Counted from the first letter of the stretch, positions 42,937 to 51,689 are shown. The stretch is 64,000 bases of DNA from JALOOB01 sp040766655 (GCA_040766655.1 JAXGQB010000011.1:1-64000); one strand, 5' to 3'. Numbers and translations: made by a program. Notes: generated by a model not told the origin, from the sequence alone.

Positions 42937-45279
42937 CTGGGTACGCTCAATCCAAACATCGTGTCGCCGGAGTTGGCGCGTACACTGAACGCGGCTGCGA
43001 GCCGCATGCGCGCGAGCGGGCGTGGCGCAGGGCTGCTGACTCCCGCCATGCTGTTGTTGACGTTCATCAAGGAGCCGGACACCGCTGCGCACCGCCTGCT
43101 GACCGGCCTGGCTGCGGAACGCAGCTTTCGGCTGGACGAACTGGCTGCATCGGCCGAGGCCTTCGCGCGGGCCGCGCCGGGACAGGACGCGGACTTCACC
43201 TTTGCCGGTGAGCGCGGGCCGATCCGGCTGTCCACCGAGATGGTCATCGTGCTGGACGAAGGGCGGAGCATCGCAGAGGCTGCCGGCGAGACGCAGGTCG
43301 GCACGGAGCATGCCCTGGGCGGACTGGCCGAGCGCGGCGTCGCCACGGCCGGGATCCTGCGCCGTTACGGCATCTCGCGGGAGACGCTCGCCGCGCGGCT
43401 GGCCAGCCAGGCGCAGACCAGGCGCTCTTCGGGGCACGACCAGGTGGAGCAGGCCAGGGCTGGCGAAGGTGCGCCGGTGTTCGTGCGTGAGGACCTCATG
43501 CATGACCTGCTCGGCCTGCTGACCCTCGCGAATCACCGCCACGTCATCCTGGTGGGCGACGCAGGCGTCGGGCGGCGATCGTTGGTCCAGGGGCTGGCGC
43601 TGCTGATGGCAGAAGGCAAGGGCCCGACCGGGCTCCGGAACCTGGTGACGGTGTCGGAGCACGCACTGTTGATCGATCCTGAAAAGGCGATCGAGAGCGC
43701 CCAACAGCAGGCCCGAGACGGGATCGTGTTCATTCCGAACGTGGAGCGCTTCTTCAGCGGGGCGTCAGCCAACGCGGATTTTCCGAAGGCGACCCGTCTG
43801 GTGCAGCGCGCTTTCCTGAATGTCCTGCCGGTTGTCATTGCCAGCACAACCGATCCTGCGTGGAACGACCGCCTGGTGTCGAACAACACCGTGCGCGAGA
43901 ACAGCCATCGCCTGCGCGTGCCGGAGCCGACGGCCGAGGAGACCATCAAGATCCTTGCGGTGCACAAGTCCCATCTCGAGCATGACTACGGCGTCACGAT
44001 CCAGGAGGATGCCCTCTCTGCCGCGGCAAACATGGCAAAGCGCTATGTCGCCGGTATGCCGCTGCCCGCGTCTGCGCTGGCCGTCATGCATCGCGCGGGC
44101 GCGCTGCTCAAGCTGGCGCGCCAATCGACCGTGAACCCGCAGGGCGACGGCAAGGCGGCTGTACCGGCCGCCGAAGCCGGCGACACCGTTGGGCAGCAGC
44201 CGGCGGCAGGCCAGCCCGTGACGGCAGGTCAGGCGCCGGGCGGCGTCGGGCTGGACGTGGTCCTGGACGCGGATGACGTTGGGGTGGCCGTCAGCGCCAT
44301 GACCGGCATTCCGGTCAGCAAGCTGGGCCTTGATGAACGCACCCGCTACGCGCGCATGGTCGACGCATTGCACCAGCGCATCATCGGCCAGGACGAGGCG
44401 GTGCTGGCGGTAAGCCGGGCAGTCAAGATCGCGCGTGTCGGGCTGAAGGATCCCAAGCGGCCCATCGGCTCGTTCCTGTTCCTGGGTCCGACCGGCGTCG
44501 GCAAGACGGAGCTGGCGAAGGCCCTGGCGGAGTTCATGTTCGGGTCCGAGGATGCCATGGTGGTGCTCGACATGAGCGAGTACCAGCAGGATCATACGGT
44601 CAACCGCCTGATCGGTGCGCCACCGGGCTACGTCGGGTTCGAGGCCGGCGGCCAGCTCACCGAGAAGGTGCGCCAGCGCCCGCACACCGTGGTGCTCTTC
44701 GATGAGGTGGAGAAGGCGCATTCGCGCGTGCTGGATGTCCTGCTGCAGATCATGGAGGAGGGCCGGCTGACCGATGCCCAGGGCCGCCTCACCTCGTTCA
44801 GTGAGACGGTCATCATCCTCACCAGCAACCTCGGCTCCGAGCACCTCGACAAGCCGGTGATGACGGACGAGATGCGCGAAGAGGTGCTGGGGGTCATGCG
44901 AAAGGCGCTGCGGCCCGAGTTCCTGAACCGCCTCGACGAGATCATCATGTTCCTGCCGCTCTCGCCGGACCAGCTGGCCCAGATCCTCGATCTGCAGTTG
45001 AAGAAGGAGATCAGGATGCTCAGGGATCAGGGCATTGTGCTCGAGGTCTCCGACGCGGCGAAGCGCTGGCTGCTGGACCAGAACGATCATCCTGAGTGGG
45101 GGGCCCGGCCGCTGCGCCGGATCATCCAGAAGAACCTGCGCGAGCCATTGGCGGACTGGCTGCTGACCGCGGCGCCGGAGAAGGGCGCGGGGGTGGCTGT
45201 CGATGCGAACGACGACGGACTCGTTTTCACCATGCGCGAACCGCAGGAGCCCCCGGCGGCGCAGGAGGCGGTCTCCTAG
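42937..45279 (+). CDS. Clp-family AAA+ ATPase with degenerate first ATPase domain
   Basis: About 780 residues. Order: Clp N-domain (two repeats), first AAA domain, short Gln/Pro/Ala-rich linker without a ClpB middle coiled coil, second AAA domain, and D2-small C-terminal domain. Numbering from the GTG at 42961: D1 Walker A reads GDAGVGRRS, with the lysine (205) and the next residue both Arg, and Walker B reads IVFIPN, with Pro259-Asn260 in place of Asp-Glu. D2 is intact (GPTGVGKT, Lys515; FDEVEKAH, Asp581-Glu582). D1 therefore probably neither binds nor hydrolyses ATP normally. The start is most likely CTG 42937: GAGGAG lies 8 nt before it and the product gains GTLNPNIVSPEL, a Clp-like opening. 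ClpC/ClpA-like unfoldase rather than ClpB; partner protease unknown. Confidence 0.85.
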   Translation: MGTLNPNIVSPELARTLNAAASRMRASGRGAGLLTPAMLLLTFIKEPDTAAHRLLTGLAAERSFRLDELAASAEAFARAAPGQDADFTFAGERGPIRLSTEMVIVLDEGRSIAEAAGETQVGTEHALGGLAERGVATAGILRRYGISRETLAARLASQAQTRRSSGHDQVEQARAGEGAPVFVREDLMHDLLGLLTLANHRHVILVGDAGVGRRSLVQGLALLMAEGKGPTGLRNLVTVSEHALLIDPEKAIESAQQQARDGIVFIPNVERFFSGASANADFPKATRLVQRAFLNVLPVVIASTTDPAWNDRLVSNNTVRENSHRLRVPEPTAEETIKILAVHKSHLEHDYGVTIQEDALSAAANMAKRYVAGMPLPASALAVMHRAGALLKLARQSTVNPQGDGKAAVPAAEAGDTVGQQPAAGQPVTAGQAPGGVGLDVVLDADDVGVAVSAMTGIPVSKLGLDERTRYARMVDALHQRIIGQDEAVLAVSRAVKIARVGLKDPKRPIGSFLFLGPTGVGKTELAKALAEFMFGSEDAMVVLDMSEYQQDHTVNRLIGAPPGYVGFEAGGQLTEKVRQRPHTVVLFDEVEKAHSRVLDVLLQIMEEGRLTDAQGRLTSFSETVIILTSNLGSEHLDKPVMTDEMREEVLGVMRKALRPEFLNRLDEIIMFLPLSPDQLAQILDLQLKKEIRMLRDQGIVLEVSDAAKRWLLDQNDHPEWGARPLRRIIQKNLREPLADWLLTAAPEKGAGVAVDANDDGLVFTMREPQEPPAAQEAVS

Positions 45280-46727
45280 ACTGCGCGGCGCCGGACGTAG
45301 GTCGGCATGCGCTGGGAGCGGAAGTTCGCGTGCGTCCAGTCGGTGGGAATGGCCTCATCCGGCATGGCGGATTGCCGCCGAATGACGACAAGGGTCACGT
45401 CATCGTATTGCGTCGCGTCCTGGGCGAATGAATCGAGCGCATCGAGTATCCCGCGGATGATGGCGTGTGCGCTCTGTCCGGCGTGGTCGACCAGGACTTG
45501 TACCAGCCGCTCTTCGCCGAACGGCTCCTCCGCCGCGTTGATCGCGTCGGTCACGCCGTCAGAGTAGAGCAATAACACATCCCCAAGGCCGAGGATCGTC
45601 TCCCGTTCTTCGAGCTCGATCTGTTCGAACGCGCCCAACACCAGGCCGCGCGTCAGCACCTCCCGGACCTGGCCCGACTCGGCGCTCCACACCACCGGCC
45701 GGTTGTGCCCCGCATTTGCGAGCACGATTCTTCCCGTCGTGAGATCGAGGGTGAGGTAACACGCGGTCAGGAACATGTCGGTCTGGCTGTCGCTGAGGAT
45801 CATGCCGTTGGCGCGGACCAGGACGGAGGCCGGCCGCCGGCCACTCAGTGCGCTGGTCCGGATCACTGTGCGGCTCAGGGCCATGTAGAGCGCGGCCGCG
45901 ACGCCCTTGTCCGCAACGTCCGCGATCACCACTCCGAGACGCAGGGGCGTGCCCGGCAGATAGAAGTAATCGTAGAAGTCACCGCCCACGACCTGCGCGG
46001 ACCGGTATGTTGCAGCGAAATCCCAACCGGGCACCTCGGGCGCCTCGCCCGGGAGCAGGCTGAGCTGGATCTGGCGCGCCATTTGCAGTTGCTCGGCCAG
46101 GTGTTCCTGGCTCGAGACCTGCGCATGCCAGCGGTCCTCCGCGATCGAGAGCAGCCGCGCGCGCTCCACCGCCATCGACATCAGCCGGCCGGCGTGGGTC
46201 AGCACTGCAAGCGCGGTGGGAGAGAACGGCGTGCGGTCGTTCGCAACAACGTTGAGGATGCCGAGAACTGTCCCGCCGGCTCGGAGAGCCGTGGAGGCGT
46301 GGATGCACGGTGCGCTCTCGGGCAGCGATTCCTCTGGCGAGTTGCCAGGCGTCGCATCCTGGCTTGATGGGTGCCCGGTCGCTCTGAGACGACTGCACTC
46401 GATGATGTTGAAGGCATCGCCCAGATGGTCGTTCAGGCACAGACGCTGGCACTCGCAGAGACCGTCCCACCCTTCGGAGTGCCCCGGCGCCATCTCCGGC
46501 GAAAGGCCGCAATGCGCGGCGAGGATGAAGCCGGTCCCGAAACGTCGATCCTGGGCAGCAGGGTCGGTGAGGAGGATCCAGCCCGCGCGCTGGCCCATGA
46601 GACGGAGCACCACCTCAAGGGCACGCGTCAACGCGTGCTCCAACTCTTCCGGCGCAAGGAGCAGATCCGTCACCTCGGTCAGGCCCCTGAGGCTCTCGCC
46701 CAGGCGCTCTTCGCAAGGATCAGACAT
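45276..46727 (-). CDS. GAF-linked PP2C/SpoIIE-type serine phosphatase
   Basis: 483 residues from ATG 46727. The N-terminal half is GAF-like (about residues 20-215), then a coiled-coil signalling helix (AEQLQMARQIQLSLLP), then the PPM phosphatase domain with metal Asp residues in VVGGDFYDYF, ADVADKGVAAALYMALSRT, YSDGVTDA and YDDVTLVVI. Probably controls an anti-sigma antagonist or similar partner; none is encoded nearby. The start overlaps the AMMECR1 stop by 8 nt. Its stop shares a CTAG palindrome with the stop of the convergent Clp-type gene. The last about 30 residues form an unassigned tail. Confidence 0.88.
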   Translation of the reverse strand: MSDPCEERLGESLRGLTEVTDLLLAPEELEHALTRALEVVLRLMGQRAGWILLTDPAAQDRRFGTGFILAAHCGLSPEMAPGHSEGWDGLCECQRLCLNDHLGDAFNIIECSRLRATGHPSSQDATPGNSPEESLPESAPCIHASTALRAGGTVLGILNVVANDRTPFSPTALAVLTHAGRLMSMAVERARLLSIAEDRWHAQVSSQEHLAEQLQMARQIQLSLLPGEAPEVPGWDFAATYRSAQVVGGDFYDYFYLPGTPLRLGVVIADVADKGVAAALYMALSRTVIRTSALSGRRPASVLVRANGMILSDSQTDMFLTACYLTLDLTTGRIVLANAGHNRPVVWSAESGQVREVLTRGLVLGAFEQIELEERETILGLGDVLLLYSDGVTDAINAAEEPFGEERLVQVLVDHAGQSAHAIIRGILDALDSFAQDATQYDDVTLVVIRRQSAMPDEAIPTDWTHANFRSQRMPTYVRRRAV

Positions 46728-47241
46728 ACTTGTCGACCTGGAACCGTTGCAGCGTGACGTCCGCATGCGGAGCGATGCCCGCCTTCATGCGCGCGTAGCG
46801 TACCTGGGTCTCTGCCGTGTCGATCCCCTCGATGTCCGGAAGGAGCAGGCCGCGCCGCCAACCCTGTTGCACGATGACGCCGTAGACCGCGGGATCGAGA
46901 TCGTCGATCGACTCAATCGGCTCGGGTGGATGCAGCACGCTGACCTCGATCGTCAGGTCGTGCAGCTCCCCCGGGCTCACGGGAGGGAAGCGGGGATCCT
47001 GGGTAGCTGCCGAGATGGCGTTGTTGATGACTTCATGGACGATCGAGGCTTCCACCGGCTGAATGGTGCCGATGCAGCCGCGCAATTGGCCGGTACTCGC
47101 CGTGTGCAGCGTTACGAATGCGCCAGCCCGGGCATCACTGATCCCGGGCGGCGCCTCGTCGGGCCGCAGCCGGCGATGCTCGTGCACATACAGGTCGATC
47201 GTCTTGCGGGCCAGTTGCACCAGGGGATGCTCGTCTGCCAT
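46720..47241 (-). CDS. AMMECR1 family protein (AmmeMemoRadiSam protein A)
   Basis: 173 residues from ATG 47241 (GGAGG 9 nt upstream); a longer reading frame upstream is out of keeping with the family. Diagnostic motif GQLRGCIGTIQPVE with the conserved LRGCIG, and VQQGWRRGLLLPDIEG. The family often accompanies a Memo homologue and a radical SAM protein, neither of which is in the window. Biochemical role not established. Overlaps the downstream phosphatase gene, so the two are co-translated. Confidence 0.88.
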   Translation of the reverse strand: MADEHPLVQLARKTIDLYVHEHRRLRPDEAPPGISDARAGAFVTLHTASTGQLRGCIGTIQPVEASIVHEVINNAISAATQDPRFPPVSPGELHDLTIEVSVLHPPEPIESIDDLDPAVYGVIVQQGWRRGLLLPDIEGIDTAETQVRYARMKAGIAPHADVTLQRFQVDKYV

Positions 47242-47284
47242 GTATTGCGCCTCCGCAGGGTTCGATACGCCCCTCAGACGCCGC

Positions 47285-47881
47285 TCATGTCGCCAGTTCG
47301 CCGACCAGCATCGGCTCTGCCCAGACCGCCCAAGCCCACGGATGCCTGCCGAGTCCATCCGTGGCAAAGGCCAGCTCCAGCATGCCGCCAGCCTGGAACG
47401 GCAGCTGCACGACGGCAGGCTCCCAACGGTTCGGCCAGTTGGCGCGGCTCCAAATCTGCCAGCCGTCCACTCGAATGCGGAACGCAATCAGTTGGTCCTC
47501 GCCCTGTGCGCCGTCCCGGATGCCGGTGGCGAACTGAAGACGGAGATTGCGAACGCCCGCCGGCACCGGTACGTGAAACGTGACCAGCGCCTCGCCGGCG
47601 ACCGGCGGATGCTGCCAGAGCGCGGGCCTGGCAAATCCGCCCGCGGTGGCGATGGCGACTTTGACCTCCATGCCCGCGGGGTCTTTGGAGGCGGAGACGC
47701 TGGCCTCATCGAAGTGTTCCAGGAAGCTCCATTGCCAGGGACGTTGTCTGGCCGCGTCATCCTCGCGGGTCTGTTCGTGGCGCCACGCCAGGAAGCGCAG
47801 AAAGTCGCGCACAAGCGCCCTGTCACTCTGCGACAGTCCCGAGAGCTGCTCGTGCAGGTCATCCATCGTTTCGTCGCTCAT
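47285..47881 (-). CDS. Hypothetical protein, beta-rich C-terminal domain
   Basis: 198 residues from ATG 47881 (GGGAG upstream). No signal peptide or membrane segment. The first 60 residues are helical and acidic (DLHEQLSGLSQSDRALVRDFLRFLAWRH; key features are the LVRDFL helix). The rest is rich in Trp and beta strands (LVTFHVPVPAGVRNLRLQF, WEPAVVQLPFQAGGMLEL), suggesting a jelly-roll or carbohydrate-binding-like fold. It lies between the cDPGS-like gene and AMMECR1 on the same strand. No function is recognised. Confidence 0.75.
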   Translation of the reverse strand: MSDETMDDLHEQLSGLSQSDRALVRDFLRFLAWRHEQTREDDAARQRPWQWSFLEHFDEASVSASKDPAGMEVKVAIATAGGFARPALWQHPPVAGEALVTFHVPVPAGVRNLRLQFATGIRDGAQGEDQLIAFRIRVDGWQIWSRANWPNRWEPAVVQLPFQAGGMLELAFATDGLGRHPWAWAVWAEPMLVGELAT

Positions 47882-47988
47882 GCTCGCTCCCTGTGGGAAC
47901 CCCAACTGATTCTCAGAGTGACCTTCGTTCGTTCGCCGGACTGCAGCGCCTGCCTCTTGAGGTGCAGCCAAAGCCGCACCAGGGAGGC

Positions 47989-49305
47989 CTAGCCGAGCTT
48001 CTGGCGCAGGATCGGCTCCAGGCTGGGCTGTCCGATGATCTGCAGCTCGTAGCTGACGCGCTGGACCGGGTGATAGATCTTCGCGACACGCGTCAGATCG
48101 ATCGGAGTGGCGGAGATCACCAGGTCACACGGAACGCGGCGGATGGTCTCTTCCAGATCGTGGACCTGTTCGCCGCCGTATCCCATTGCCGGAAGGAGTG
48201 TGCCGATCGCAGGATACTTCTCGAACGTTTCGGCGATCGTCCCGACGGTATAGGGCCGCGGATCGATGATCTCGGACGCGCCGAAACGTTGCGCTGCCAC
48301 GATGCCCGCACCGTACTTCATCTCGCCGTGGGTGAGTGTGGGACCGTCCTCGATCACGAGCACGCGCTTGCCGCGGATGGCATCGGCGTCCTCGACGAAG
48401 ATGGGCGACGCCGCCTCGACGATCACCGCGCCCGGGTTGACCGCAGCTGCGTTATCGCGCACCGCGCTGATCGGCTGGAGATCGGCCGTGTCGACTTTGT
48501 TGATGATGATGACATCCGCCATGCGGAAGTTGGCTGAGCCCGGCCAATAGGAGAGCTCGTGCCCGGCACGATGCGGGTCGGCCACGACGATGTGGAGGTC
48601 CGGCTTGTAGAACGGCAGGTCGTTGTTTCCGCCATCCCACAGGATCACGTCCGCCTCCTGCTCCGCCTGGCGCAGGATCGCTTCGTAGTCGACGCCGGCG
48701 TAGACGACGATGCCCCGGTCGATGTGCGGCTCGTATTCCTCGCGCTCCTCGATGGTTGTCTCGTGCAGGTCCAGGTCGGAATAGGAGGCGAAGCGCTGCA
48801 CGCGCTGCTTGACAAGGTCGCCGTAAGGCATCGGGTGGCGGATGGCAACGACCTTCTTGCCCATTTCCTGCAGAAGCCCCGCGACGTAGCGGGTCGTCTG
48901 CGATTTGCCGCTGCCGGTCCGCACTGCGCAGACGGCAACCACGGGCTTGTTGGACGCCACCATGGTGTCCTTGGGCCCCATGAGCCGGAAATCGGCGCCC
49001 GCGGCGATGACGGTCGCGGCCTTGCTCATCACGTACTGGTGCTGGATGTCCGAATAGGCGAACACCACCTGGTCGACGCCCAGAATGCGGATCAGCGTGG
49101 GCAGCTCGCTCTCCGGGTAGATGGGGATGCCGTTCGGGTAGAGCGCCCCGGCAAGTTCCGGGGGATAACGGCGGCCCTCGATATTGGGTATCTGGGTCGC
49201 GGTAAAGGCGACAACCTCGTACGCCTCGTTATCGCGGAACACCATGTTGAAGTTGTGGAAGTCGCGACCGGCGGCTCCCATGACCAGTACACGCAGCTTT
49301 GACAT
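47989..49305 (-). CDS. Cyclic 2,3-diphosphoglycerate synthetase-like GTPase/P-loop protein
   Basis: 438 residues from ATG 49305 (AAGGAG 10 nt upstream); a longer frame to 49572 overlaps tatC and is rejected. An N-terminal Rossmann-like part (VLVMGAAGRDFHNFN) precedes a P-loop domain, VCAVRTGSGKSQTTRYV, with ILWDGGNNDLPFYKPD and IIINKVDTAD. This is the architecture of cDPGS-like proteins known from methanogens (osmolyte synthesis) and widespread, less understood bacterial homologues. Catalytic identity is not proven. It is 14 nt downstream of tatC in the same direction. Confidence 0.8.
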   Translation of the reverse strand: MSKLRVLVMGAAGRDFHNFNMVFRDNEAYEVVAFTATQIPNIEGRRYPPELAGALYPNGIPIYPESELPTLIRILGVDQVVFAYSDIQHQYVMSKAATVIAAGADFRLMGPKDTMVASNKPVVAVCAVRTGSGKSQTTRYVAGLLQEMGKKVVAIRHPMPYGDLVKQRVQRFASYSDLDLHETTIEEREEYEPHIDRGIVVYAGVDYEAILRQAEQEADVILWDGGNNDLPFYKPDLHIVVADPHRAGHELSYWPGSANFRMADVIIINKVDTADLQPISAVRDNAAAVNPGAVIVEAASPIFVEDADAIRGKRVLVIEDGPTLTHGEMKYGAGIVAAQRFGASEIIDPRPYTVGTIAETFEKYPAIGTLLPAMGYGGEQVHDLEETIRRVPCDLVISATPIDLTRVAKIYHPVQRVSYELQIIGQPSLEPILRQKLG

Positions 49306-49319
49306 GACTCGTTTGCTCC

Positions 49320-50258
49320 TTAGGAACTGCTCTGTGAGCGCGGGCGGTAGACCGCGCGCGCCATCAGCACACCGAGAAAGTACAGCATGATCAGCGGCCC
49401 CATGACGAGGGCCATATTGACGGGATCGACGGTCGGCGTAATCGCGGCAGCGACGAAGGCGATGCCGACGACCGCATAGCGCCATTGCTTCGCCATGGCA
49501 TGCGGCGATACGATGCCGAGCCTGGCCAGGGCGGCCATGATGACCGGCGTCTCGAAAGCGGCCCCGATCCACAGCATGACGGCCAGGACGAAGGAGAAGT
49601 ACTCGCGGATGTTCCAGTTCGCCTGCGCGAGATCGCTGCCGAACCCCTGCAGGTACTTGAGGCCGAAGGGCAACAGGATGAAGTAGGAGAAGGCCAGCCC
49701 GAGCACGAAGAAGATGGCAACCATCGGCATGCCGATGATGCCGACGGCCCGGTAGACGGCAAGCTCCTGCGGCGATTCGAGCGCCGGCCGGATGAACAGA
49801 AGGATCTGGTACAGGAACACGGGCAGCGCCACGATGGCGGCCGCGCTGAAGATGACCTCGAAGTAGGTCCAGATCATATCTGTGGGGCGCAGGACGATGA
49901 GGGGCACACCGCCGGACGGCTGCTTCAGGAACTCAAGAATCGTGTTGGCAAAGACGCCCGCCACGATGCCGCCCACCAGGAGCGCGCCCAGGACCATGAA
50001 GATGCGCTTGCGCAGCTCGACGAGGTGATCGACGGTGCCATACATGATCTGGACCAGATCGTAGAGCGGGTTCTGGCTGCGCTGCCAGACCCGGCGCGCC
50101 TGTTCGAGGCTCAAAGGTTCCTGGTCTGCCTGCGAGCGCCGGAAGTTGGTCAGCATCAGCCATAGCTGCTCGATGCCCTGGGGCAGTTTCGCCGGACCGA
50201 GCAGCGCCAGCGCGACGATCGCCAGCAGGACGAGGCCAAAAACACCGGTGAATGACAT
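49320..50258 (-). CDS. tatC: Sec-independent translocase TatC with N-terminal TatA/B-like segment
   Basis: 312 residues. Residues 1-45 are a membrane helix, an LLGPAKLP hinge and an amphipathic helix, that is, a TatA/B-like unit. TatC follows from about residue 75, with six predicted membrane helices, the early Glu/Arg-containing DHLVELRKRIF motif that binds twin-arginine signals, LPVFLYQILLFIRPAL, and FETPVIMAALARLGIV. The normal TatC is about 250 residues and lacks the first segment. The frame is continuous with no internal ribosome-binding signal obvious at the junction. A separate tatA lies 3 nt upstream. Confidence 0.93.
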   Translation of the reverse strand: MSFTGVFGLVLLAIVALALLGPAKLPQGIEQLWLMLTNFRRSQADQEPLSLEQARRVWQRSQNPLYDLVQIMYGTVDHLVELRKRIFMVLGALLVGGIVAGVFANTILEFLKQPSGGVPLIVLRPTDMIWTYFEVIFSAAAIVALPVFLYQILLFIRPALESPQELAVYRAVGIIGMPMVAIFFVLGLAFSYFILLPFGLKYLQGFGSDLAQANWNIREYFSFVLAVMLWIGAAFETPVIMAALARLGIVSPHAMAKQWRYAVVGIAFVAAAITPTVDPVNMALVMGPLIMLYFLGVLMARAVYRPRSQSSS

Positions 50259-50261
50259 GGG

Positions 50262-50846
50262 CTAGGCCTCCGCAGCAGGTGGGGTCGCATCGGGGGCGGC
50301 CGGCGCCGGGTCAGGGGCGTCCCCGACCGGCGGCGCCTCGGTCTCGCCCTCAGACTCTCCGGAGACAGGGGGATCGGCGGCAGGCGCCGGCGCATCACTC
50401 TGCGCGCCTTCACCGACGAGGGGCGGCGGCAAGGCCGGCGGGGCAATGCGGCGCTCCTCCGCGTCGCTCGCTGCCGCGGTGCCAGCCTCTTTGGACTCGG
50501 GCGTCGACCCCTGCGGAGCTGTTTCCTCCCGCAGTGCGTTGAGCTCCTTGAGCACCGAATCACGAATGGCGTGCGCCGGGTTCTGCACGGCTGCGGCCGC
50601 GGTGCTGATCGCCTTGGCCGTGTCCGTGACATCCTGCAGCGGCTTGGTGACTTCCTGCGCGGATCCCTCGATTGCAGCGCGGGTGCTGCTGATCTCCTCG
50701 GAGATCGATCGAGTCGCGCGGCGCATATCGCGCATCGCGTGCCCGAGCTTGGCGCCGATGGTCGGAAGGCGATCCGGTCCGAACACCAGGAGCGCAACGA
50801 TCAGGATGACAATCAATTCAAGGGGGCCGACGCCGAAAATGTCCAC
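50262..50846 (-). CDS. tatA: Twin-arginine translocase TatA/TatB protein
   Basis: 194 residues. A single membrane helix (GPLELIVILIVALLVFGP), the FGPDRLP hinge, an amphipathic helix (IGAKLGHAMRDMRRATRS), then an extended helical region and a Pro/Ala/Glu-rich disordered cytoplasmic tail of about 90 residues. The length and the Glu in the membrane segment lean towards TatB. Three nucleotides before tatC and three after the nusB stop. Confidence 0.92.
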   Translation of the reverse strand: MDIFGVGPLELIVILIVALLVFGPDRLPTIGAKLGHAMRDMRRATRSISEEISSTRAAIEGSAQEVTKPLQDVTDTAKAISTAAAAVQNPAHAIRDSVLKELNALREETAPQGSTPESKEAGTAAASDAEERRIAPPALPPPLVGEGAQSDAPAPAADPPVSGESEGETEAPPVGDAPDPAPAAPDATPPAAEA

Positions 50847-50849
50847 GAT

Positions 50850-51302
50850 TCAGTCCTGTCCCGCAGCCAAGTCGCCCAGTTCGCTGCGCAGGCTGATGCG
50901 ATCGGACGCGCTCACCGCTGCGCCCAGCACGCCGTTGACGAACCGAGAGCTGTTGTCGCTTCCGAAAAGCTTGGCCAGGTCGACCGCCTCGTTGATCGCA
51001 ACCTTGGGCGGCGTTCCGGAAGCTCCGCTGATCTCGTACAAGGCAATCCGCAGGATGTTGCGGTCGACGATGGCGATTTGCGAAACCGGCCAGGCAGGCG
51101 CATGCTTGTGGATCAGGGCATCGAGTTGCTCCCGGTGCCGCATCACGCCGCTCACCAGGTCCCGCAGGAATGTTTCCCCTTCGGGCGGCAGTGGCGTGTC
51201 CTCCAGCCGATTCTGCACGACATCGCCGGCACGGTGGTTCGTCGTGTCGATTTCGTAAAGAGCCTGGAGGGCGCTGATCCGAGCCTGGCGGCGAGCTCGC
51301 AC
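50850..51302 (-). CDS. nusB: Transcription antitermination protein NusB
   Basis: 150 residues, all helical, binds S10 (rpsJ at 22.3 kb) and boxA RNA during rRNA transcription. Motifs: RARRQARISALQALYEID, IAIVDRNILRIALYEI, VAINEAVDLAKLFGSDNSSRFVNGVLG. GTG (51302) is the preferred start because AGGAG lies 10 nt upstream; an in-frame TTG 9 nt earlier is too close to that site. It is between an Asp23 gene and tatA. Confidence 0.93.
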   Translation of the reverse strand: MRARRQARISALQALYEIDTTNHRAGDVVQNRLEDTPLPPEGETFLRDLVSGVMRHREQLDALIHKHAPAWPVSQIAIVDRNILRIALYEISGASGTPPKVAINEAVDLAKLFGSDNSSRFVNGVLGAAVSASDRISLRSELGDLAAGQD

Positions 51303-51323
51303 GCTACTCAATCTCCTGACGCA

Positions 51324-51680
51324 TCAGCGCTCGTCTGTCGCCGGCGCAGCATGCACGACGTCATCGATGTGGACGTCCACGGCCACGACGGACATGCCGA
51401 CCATCTCTTCGAGCGCGCGGGTGATCGCAGTCTGCAGATCGCCGCCCAATTTCAGCATATTGACCGCAGCATCGGCGATCACGTGCACTTCCACGTGTAC
51501 GCCTTCATCGGTCACAGCGATCAGGATCCCCTCTTCGAGCGCGGAACCGGCACGCAGCCCGCGCATCCTGGCGGGCAGGGGAGCCAGGCGCTTCACCCCG
51601 CGCTGATCGAGGGTCGTCTGGCGAACGATCGTCGTCAGGACCGGCGGTGCAATCGTTACTCTGCCTTGTACGTCTTCCAT
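51324..51680 (-). CDS. Asp23/Gls24 family protein (copy 1)
   Basis: 118 residues of the Asp23/Gls24 (DUF322) envelope stress family: GRVTIAPPVLTTIVRQTTL, VHVEVHVIADAAVNMLKL, MVGMSVVAVDVHIDDVV. Often next to nusB in Gram-positive-type genomes, as here (21 nt apart). The second copy is at 60.9 kb. Probably cytoplasmic and membrane-associated; precise role unknown. Confidence 0.85.
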   Translation of the reverse strand: MEDVQGRVTIAPPVLTTIVRQTTLDQRGVKRLAPLPARMRGLRAGSALEEGILIAVTDEGVHVEVHVIADAAVNMLKLGGDLQTAITRALEEMVGMSVVAVDVHIDDVVHAAPATDER

Positions 51681-51689
51681 GGTTCTCCT

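Noticed and set aside
43000..45279. ClpB disaggregase
   Set aside because: No middle coiled-coil domain between the two ATPase domains.
47242..47487. Longer N-terminus for AMMECR1
   Set aside because: Overlaps the preceding hypothetical gene and lacks homology; GGAGG supports the ATG at 47241.
49306..49572. N-terminal extension of the cDPGS-like protein
   Set aside because: It overlaps tatC on the same strand in another frame, and a good ribosome-binding site precedes ATG 49305.
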